Assembly (NCBI RefSeq): GCF_017875645.1
Contig: NZ_JAGGMR010000001.1
Coordinates: forward strand, 1,736,001 to 1,800,000
Reading direction: 5' to 3'
DNA from: Nocardia goodfellowii
GTDB taxonomy: Bacteria > Actinomycetota > Actinomycetes > Mycobacteriales > Mycobacteriaceae
Length of the DNA: 64,000 nucleotides
The notes under the pieces are model-generated. The model was not told the DNA's origin and ran no database searches. It was given only the letters and a program-made list of their open reading frames with translations. The translations under genes were made by a program, and so were the position numbers. Position 1 is the stretch's first letter; each line of letters starts with the position of its first letter. Shown here in pieces: positions 59,847 through 64,000 of the stretch.

Positions 59847-59962
59847 CGAGGTCGCCATCGGCACGTGCCACAGGCTCCCTTTCCCGTAAGGTGTGATCGC
59901 TTGCGCTGGCCCTATCGTTGAGGGTGCGCAAACCTTCTGCACCGAGCACGAAAGAGGAGCCT

Positions 59963-60682
59963 GTGGCACGCCGCCCCACCCCGCCCGGCACGCCCGATAC
60001 CACCGCCGTCGGCCATGTGGTCGACCTGGTTCGGTCTTCGATTCCACCGCTGCATCCCGCCGGGCTGCCGTTCGTCGCCGTCCCGCTCGCGGTCGCGGTG
60101 CTCGGCGGCAAACGCAAGTGGGTCCGCCGCACCGGCCTGATCGGCGCGGCCGCCATCGCCGGGTTCTTCCGGCATCCGCACCGGGTGCCGCCGAACCGCC
60201 CCGGCGTTGTCGTCGCGCCCGCGGACGGTGAGATCGCACTCGTCGACAACGCCACGCCGCCGGCCGAATTGGGCCTCGGCGATCAGCCCGTACCCCGGGT
60301 GAGCATCTTCCTGTCCGTGCTCGACGTGCACGTGCAGCGTGTTCCGGTCTCCGGCACGGTGCGCGAGGTATTGCATCAGCCCGGCCAGTTCAAGTCGGCC
60401 GATCTGGCCGACGCGAGTTCGGTCAACGAGCGCAACAGCATGGTGCTGGAAACCCCGGCCGGGCAGCGGCTGGTCGTGGTGCAGATCGCCGGACTGCTGG
60501 CTCGCCGCATCGTCTGCGACGCCCAGAAGGGTGACGCGCTCACCATCGGCGACACCTACGGCCTGATCCGCTTCGGATCCCGGGTCGACACCTACTTCCC
60601 GGCCGGCACCGAATTACTGGTGCAGCCCGGGCAGCGCACGATCGGGGGCGAAACCGTCCTGGCCGTGCTGGCCGGTTCGTGA
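59963..60682 (+). CDS. psd: Phosphatidylserine decarboxylase proenzyme
   Basis: This 239-residue pyruvoyl enzyme makes phosphatidylethanolamine. The self-cleavage site is in LIRFGSRVD: Gly-Ser, with the serine becoming the pyruvoyl group. SADGEI-like PADGEI and the histidine in LDVHVQR are family residues. The length fits the short actinobacterial form. A GTG start with AGAGGAG upstream is clear. Its stop overlaps the start of pssA, the preceding step of the pathway. M. tuberculosis has the same pair (Rv0437c-Rv0436c). Confidence 0.94.
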   Translation: MARRPTPPGTPDTTAVGHVVDLVRSSIPPLHPAGLPFVAVPLAVAVLGGKRKWVRRTGLIGAAAIAGFFRHPHRVPPNRPGVVVAPADGEIALVDNATPPAELGLGDQPVPRVSIFLSVLDVHVQRVPVSGTVREVLHQPGQFKSADLADASSVNERNSMVLETPAGQRLVVVQIAGLLARRIVCDAQKGDALTIGDTYGLIRFGSRVDTYFPAGTELLVQPGQRTIGGETVLAVLAGS

Positions 60683-61608
60683 TGGAGGCCGCCCTGTCCC
60701 CTTCGCCGCGCTCCGTCCCGACGCCCAGGCAGCGGCGGCGATCGATTCGGCTGCTGCCGAGCGTCGTCACGATTCTGGCGCTGTGTGCCGGGCTGTCGGC
60801 GGTGAAGTTCGCCCTGGACGGGCGGCTCGACATCGCGCTGGCCATGATCGGCGCGGCCGCCGTGCTGGACACCCTGGACGGGCGGCTGGCCCGCATGCTG
60901 GACGCCACCACCAAGATCGGCGCGGAGCTGGATTCGCTGTCCGACGCCATCTCCTTCGGTGTGGCGCCGGCGCTGGTGCTCTATGTCACGCTGCTGGACG
61001 AGAGCAGTGCCGGCTGGATCGTCGCGTTGCTGTACGCGGTGAGCTTGGTGCTGCGCCTGGCCCGGTTCAACACCCTGCTCGACGACGACACCCGGCCGGA
61101 ATGGTCGCGGGAGTACTTCGTGGGTGTGCCCGCGCCCGCCGCCGCGCTGATCGCGCTGGTGCCGATCGCGCTGTTCGTGCAGTTCGATGGTCCCTGGTGG
61201 CTCGGGTTCTGGCCGGTCGCGGCTTGGACGGTGTTCGCGGCGGCCCTCGCGGTCAGCACAATTCCCACCCTCGCCATGAAGTCGGTGTCGGTGGCCCCGC
61301 AGGCGGCCGCCGGATTGCTGGTGCTGGTCGCCGTCGCGGCGGCGCTGCTGGTGACGTATCCCATTGTGCTGCTGCTGATTCTGGTCGGTCTGTACCTGTG
61401 CCACATTCCGTTCGCCTGGCATTCGCAGCGCTGGGTGGCGGCGCGACCGGAGACCTGGCAGCACAAGCCCGCCGAACGCCGGGCCCAGCGCCGGGCGCAG
61501 CGGCGGCGCCCGGCCTTGCGCCGCCCCGCGATTCGAGGTTCCAGCGCGCGGCTGCGGTTGCGTCGGCCGGGCGCGAAGCGGCCGCCGTCGGACAACATCA
61601 ATCGCTGA
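60682..61608 (+). CDS. pssA: CDP-diacylglycerol-serine O-phosphatidyltransferase
   Basis: This 308-residue membrane enzyme makes phosphatidylserine. The CDP-alcohol motif is complete: DTLDGRLARMLDATTKIGAE followed by LDSLSD (DGxxAR...G...D...D). About eight membrane helices follow. The C-terminal 45 residues are a very basic Arg-rich tail (RRAQRRAQRRR and RLRLRRPG) that should lie in the cytoplasm. The GTG at 60679 directly before the ATG is also possible, as both overlap the psd stop. Confidence 0.94.
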   Translation: MEAALSPSPRSVPTPRQRRRSIRLLPSVVTILALCAGLSAVKFALDGRLDIALAMIGAAAVLDTLDGRLARMLDATTKIGAELDSLSDAISFGVAPALVLYVTLLDESSAGWIVALLYAVSLVLRLARFNTLLDDDTRPEWSREYFVGVPAPAAALIALVPIALFVQFDGPWWLGFWPVAAWTVFAAALAVSTIPTLAMKSVSVAPQAAAGLLVLVAVAAALLVTYPIVLLLILVGLYLCHIPFAWHSQRWVAARPETWQHKPAERRAQRRAQRRRPALRRPAIRGSSARLRLRRPGAKRPPSDNINR

Positions 61609-61647
61609 GCAGATTCTCCGGAGGTTTCCGCAAGGGCCGAAAGATAC

Positions 61648-61672
61648 TGTCACAGTTGGTAATCGAGCCGTC
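61648..61672 (+). promoter_or_regulatory. ECF41/SigJ-type autoregulatory promoter
   Basis: TGTCACA (61648-61654) and CGTC (61669-61672) are 14 bases apart, just before the sigma gene, in the pattern of ECF41 promoters. The spacer is two bases shorter than in the similar element at 12248. Confidence 0.5.
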
Positions 61673-61695
61673 GATGAGCGCGGAAGAAGGTGGCG

Positions 61696-62577
61696 GTGGA
61701 ACCCGAAGGCCTGCACGAATTCCTGGTGCACCGCCCGCGCCTGTTCGCCCTCGCCTATCGGATGCTCGGCTCCGCCGGCGAGGCCGAGGACGCGGTGCAG
61801 GAGGCCTACCTGCGCTGGTCCGGCACCGAGCGGGACACGATTCGCTCCGCCGAGGCCTGGCTGACCACCACCGTCGTGAATCTCTGCCGTACCTGGCTGG
61901 TCTCGGCTCGGGCGCGCCGCGAGGTCTATGTCGGTCCGTGGCTGCCCGAACCGGTGCCGACTGCGGGCGGTGAACTCGGGCCGCTGGAGTCCGCGGAAGA
62001 GCGCGAACAGATTTCGCTCGCGCTGCTCACCACCCTGGAGCGGCTCAACCCGGTGGAGCGCGCGGTGTTCGTGCTGCGCGAGGGGTTCGGCTACGCGCAT
62101 CGCGAGATCGCGGACATGCTCGACTTGTCCGAGGCCAATTCGCAGCAGACCTACCGGCGGGCGAGTCAGCGGGTGCGCGAAGGCAAGGCGCGTTTCGAGG
62201 TTTCCGCCGATCAGTCGCGCGAGTTGATCGAGCGCTTCATGAAGGCGGCGCGGACCGGTGATCTCGACCAGCTGAAAGCCATGCTCGCCGCCGATGTCAC
62301 CGCGACGGCGGACGGCGGCGGCACGGTGACCGCGGCCCGGCGGCCGGTGGTGGGCGCGGAGCACGTCGCGCGCTACCTGCTCGGGCTGTTCCGGTGGGAG
62401 GTACCCGGGATGGAGATCACGCTCGAAGAGGTCAACGGCGGGCCGGCGGTGGTGGCCAGGGTGGGGCGCGATCCCCTGGTGGTCATCGGCATCGAAACCT
62501 CAGCGCACGCGGTCACCGCGCTGCGATTGATCGTCAATCCGGAGAAGCTGGCCTATTTCGGGCGGGCCACCCGATAG
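61696..62577 (+). CDS. sigJ: ECF41-type (SigJ-like) sigma factor with SnoaL-like C-terminal domain
   Basis: This 293-residue extracytoplasmic-function sigma factor has sigma-2 (AYRMLGSAGEAEDAVQEAYLRW) at residues about 15-75, sigma-4 (YAHREIADMLDLSEANSQQTYRRA) at about 125-170, and a SnoaL/NTF2-like domain in the last 110 residues. The ECF41 marks are GPWLPEP in the linker and NPEKL near the C-terminus, which control activity without an anti-sigma factor. I choose GTG 61696 because AGAAGG is five bases upstream; GTG 61690 is also in frame. ECF41 genes usually pair with an oxidoreductase, epimerase or carboxymuconolactone decarboxylase, and a flavoprotein follows directly. Confidence 0.9.
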   Translation: MEPEGLHEFLVHRPRLFALAYRMLGSAGEAEDAVQEAYLRWSGTERDTIRSAEAWLTTTVVNLCRTWLVSARARREVYVGPWLPEPVPTAGGELGPLESAEEREQISLALLTTLERLNPVERAVFVLREGFGYAHREIADMLDLSEANSQQTYRRASQRVREGKARFEVSADQSRELIERFMKAARTGDLDQLKAMLAADVTATADGGGTVTAARRPVVGAEHVARYLLGLFRWEVPGMEITLEEVNGGPAVVARVGRDPLVVIGIETSAHAVTALRLIVNPEKLAYFGRATR

Positions 62578-62666
62578 GCGCTGTGTGGGGGCTCACAGGC
62601 GTGGCTGTCAGGAACGGCGCCGCTGTCCGGTCTAGGTGATGTCGGTTGTACGAAGGGAGCCACATC

Positions 62667-63755
62667 ATGACCGGTCAGCATCGGATCGTCGTCCTCGGCG
62701 CGGGATACGCGGGACTCTCGGCGGCGCGCAGGTTCGCTCGCAAGGCCCGGGGTGCGGACATCACGGTGGTCGACGCGCGAGCGGAATTCGTCGAACGGGT
62801 GCGGTTGCATCAACAGGCCGCGGGACAACAGCTTTCGAGCTGGGATATCCAGGAGAAACTGGCGGCGAAGCGGATTCGGTTCGTGCGGGACCGGGCGCAA
62901 GATATCGATACCGCGGGCAAGCGGGTCGTTTTGGCGAACACACCGGCGCTCGAGTACGACACCCTGGTCTACGCGCTGGGCAGCATCGCCGATACGAGTG
63001 GCGTACCAGGTGTCGCCGAACACGCGCTGACGGTGGCCACGCCGGAGGACGCACGGTGGTCGGTCCCGGGGCGTGGACCGGTGGTAGTCGTCGGGGGCGG
63101 GTCCACCGGGATCGAGCTGGCCGCCGAACTCGCTGAGTCGCAACCGGATTCGCGGGTGGTGCTGGTGAGCTCGGAGCAGCCGGGCGCGTGGTTGTCGCCC
63201 CGGGCACAGGCGCATATCCGCCGGGTGCTGAAACGCCTCGGCGTCGAGATCCGCGCGGACGCGAAGGTTATCGAGGTGCTGGCCGATGGCGTCCGGCTGG
63301 CCGACGGCACGGTGCTCGAATCGGCGGCGACCGTGTGGACCGCGGGCTTCGGCGTGCCGGACCTGGCCGCGCGCGCCGGTCTCGCGGTCGACCGGAAGGG
63401 CCGTATCCGCACCGACGAGACGTTGCGCTCGATCTCGCATCCGGACATCTATGCCGCCGGGGACGCCGCCGTGATCGCCGGTCCCGGCGATCGGGAACTG
63501 CGCATGGCCTGCGCGACGGCGCTGCCCACCGGCAAGCACGCCGCGGACGCGGTGATCGCCCGGTCGGACGGCCGGGAACCAGGGCCGCTGCGGTTCCGGT
63601 ATTACCTGCAGTGTCTGAGCCTGGGACGGCGCGACGGTGTCATCCAGATATTGCACGCCGACGATTCCCCGGCCCGCACGGTGCTGACCGGCCGGACCGC
63701 GGCCTGGGTCAAGGAGAGCATCGTGCGCGGGGCGGGCCGGGCCGCCACACCGTAA
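62667..63755 (+). CDS. NDH-2-like FAD/NAD(P)-dependent oxidoreductase
   Basis: This 362-residue flavoprotein of the pyridine-nucleotide-disulfide (NDH-2/AIF-like) superfamily has an FAD site at IVVLGAGYAGLSAARR, NAD(P)H site VVVVGGGSTGIELAAEL, and second FAD motif DIYAAGDAAV. There is no redox cysteine pair and no C-terminal membrane amphipathic helix like that of respiratory NDH-2. It follows the ECF41 sigma gene by 89 bases and is its expected target gene. A ribosome site GGGAG precedes ATG 62667. Confidence 0.9.
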   Translation: MTGQHRIVVLGAGYAGLSAARRFARKARGADITVVDARAEFVERVRLHQQAAGQQLSSWDIQEKLAAKRIRFVRDRAQDIDTAGKRVVLANTPALEYDTLVYALGSIADTSGVPGVAEHALTVATPEDARWSVPGRGPVVVVGGGSTGIELAAELAESQPDSRVVLVSSEQPGAWLSPRAQAHIRRVLKRLGVEIRADAKVIEVLADGVRLADGTVLESAATVWTAGFGVPDLAARAGLAVDRKGRIRTDETLRSISHPDIYAAGDAAVIAGPGDRELRMACATALPTGKHAADAVIARSDGREPGPLRFRYYLQCLSLGRRDGVIQILHADDSPARTVLTGRTAAWVKESIVRGAGRAATP

Positions 63756-63763
63756 CGCGCCAC

Positions 63764-63782
63764 CGTCAACGATGGGTTGACG
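63764..63782. promoter_or_regulatory. 19-bp palindrome, distal copy, before the Clp-N gene
   Basis: CGTCAAC-GATGG-GTTGACG has perfect 7-bp arms. The same pattern recurs 29 bases downstream next to the start codon. The pair fits a dimeric regulator bound twice on one face of the helix, possibly the helix-turn-helix product of the gene itself. Confidence 0.6.
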
Positions 63783-63792
63783 ATGCGGCGAT

Positions 63793-63811
63793 CGTCAACC
63801 TATCGTTGACG
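63793..63811. promoter_or_regulatory. 19-bp palindrome, proximal copy, before the Clp-N gene
   Basis: CGTCAACCTATCGTTGACG repeats the arms of the distal copy around a different five-base centre and ends one base before the ATG at 63813. Binding here would block both polymerase and ribosome access. Confidence 0.6.
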
Positions 63812-63812
63812 C

Positions 63813-64000
63813 ATGACATCGCCCTTCCGCCTCGACGACCTGATCGACGGCATCAAGAAAGCTCGCCCCGACAACGCCCTGGACCAGCTCTCCGACGCGG
63901 TGGTGGCCGCGGGCCACCTCGGCGAAGTGGCCGACCACCTGATCGGCCACTTCGTCGATCAGGCCCGCCGCTCCGGCGCCTCCTGGACCGACATCGGTGC
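63813..64000 (+). CDS. Clp N-terminal-domain protein (3' end outside window)
   Basis: The first 62 residues of a protein begin MTSPFRLDDLIDGIKKARPD and continue LDQLSDAVVAAGHL and HFVDQARRSGASWTDIG. SASWTDIG-type phrases open a helix-turn-helix in a group of actinobacterial Clp-N (ClpC-type N-domain) proteins that I recognise from sequence style. The rest lies past the window edge. No ribosome site is present, so a leaderless or palindrome-controlled message is possible. Confidence 0.7.
   Translation, partial: MTSPFRLDDLIDGIKKARPDNALDQLSDAVVAAGHLGEVADHLIGHFVDQARRSGASWTDIG

Overview
The window is high-GC chromosomal DNA from a mycolic-acid-type actinomycete, most likely Nocardia or a close relative. 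The strongest evidence is a run of genes in the order known from Mycobacterium tuberculosis Rv0427c-Rv0433: xthA, a GNAT acetyltransferase, def, a DUF3263 protein, a LytR_C-domain protein, sodC and a YbdK-type ligase (34.6-40.2 kb). Homologues of the next mycobacterial genes, the CDC48-like ATPase (Rv0435c) and psd/pssA (Rv0436c-Rv0437c), also occur here, but they are displaced and partly inverted. GTG and TTG starts, ATGA overlaps and many TetR regulators fit the same group. No rRNA, tRNA, CRISPR array, insertion sequence or prophage was seen.

Layout. 1-3 kb: the end of an ABC ATPase, its permease, a class III nucleotide cyclase and a small membrane protein. 3.1-12.2 kb: a seven-gene operon (AtuA-like protein, acyl-CoA dehydrogenase, carboxyltransferase, biotin carboxylase, second acyl-CoA dehydrogenase, enoyl-CoA hydratase, TetR) with a 16-bp palindrome at its head. 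Its content matches acyclic-terpenoid (geranyl-CoA carboxylase) or leucine-type degradation. 12.3-22.4 kb: mixed accessory genes, namely NmrA-like reductases, a GT39/GT2-GtrA glycosyltransferase pair, a methyltransferase, TetR regulators and an epoxide hydrolase with a double operator. 22.4-29.8 kb: a COG0523 metallochaperone under a Zur box, thiD, a DHA2-type exporter, a valine/proline 12-residue repeat protein resembling eukaryotic alveolins, thiC with a TPP riboswitch, and a VOC protein. 29.9-34.4 kb: a secreted lipase with a divergent TetR, and the tyrosine-catabolism pair hmgA/fahA. 34.6-41.7 kb: the mycobacterial-order block plus a PAP2 membrane phosphatase. 41.7-51.1 kb: a DHFR-like reductase with a divergent HxlR regulator, a Uma2 nuclease-like protein and a complete Mrp (Mnh) Na+/H+ antiporter operon with fused A and B subunits. 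51.2-57.7 kb: a CDC48-like AAA+ ATPase, a lipoprotein, and an operon joining an unannotated 55-residue protein, a receiver-domain flavoprotein, a histidine kinase with a cyclic-nucleotide-type sensor fold, and a UBP-type zinc finger. 57.8-64 kb: SRPBCC, KAS III, GlsB-like, psd-pssA, an ECF41/SigJ-type sigma factor, an NDH-2-like flavoprotein, and the start of a Clp-N-domain protein behind two identical-pattern palindromes.

The most unusual items are the alveolin-like repeat protein (26.35-27.27 kb) and the receiver-flavoprotein / kinase / ubiquitin-type zinc-finger operon with its small leading ORF (53.9-57.7 kb). Several regulatory links can be read directly from DNA: a Zur box, ECF41-type promoters before both the sigma gene and a distant NmrA-like gene, paired TetR operators and a TPP riboswitch.
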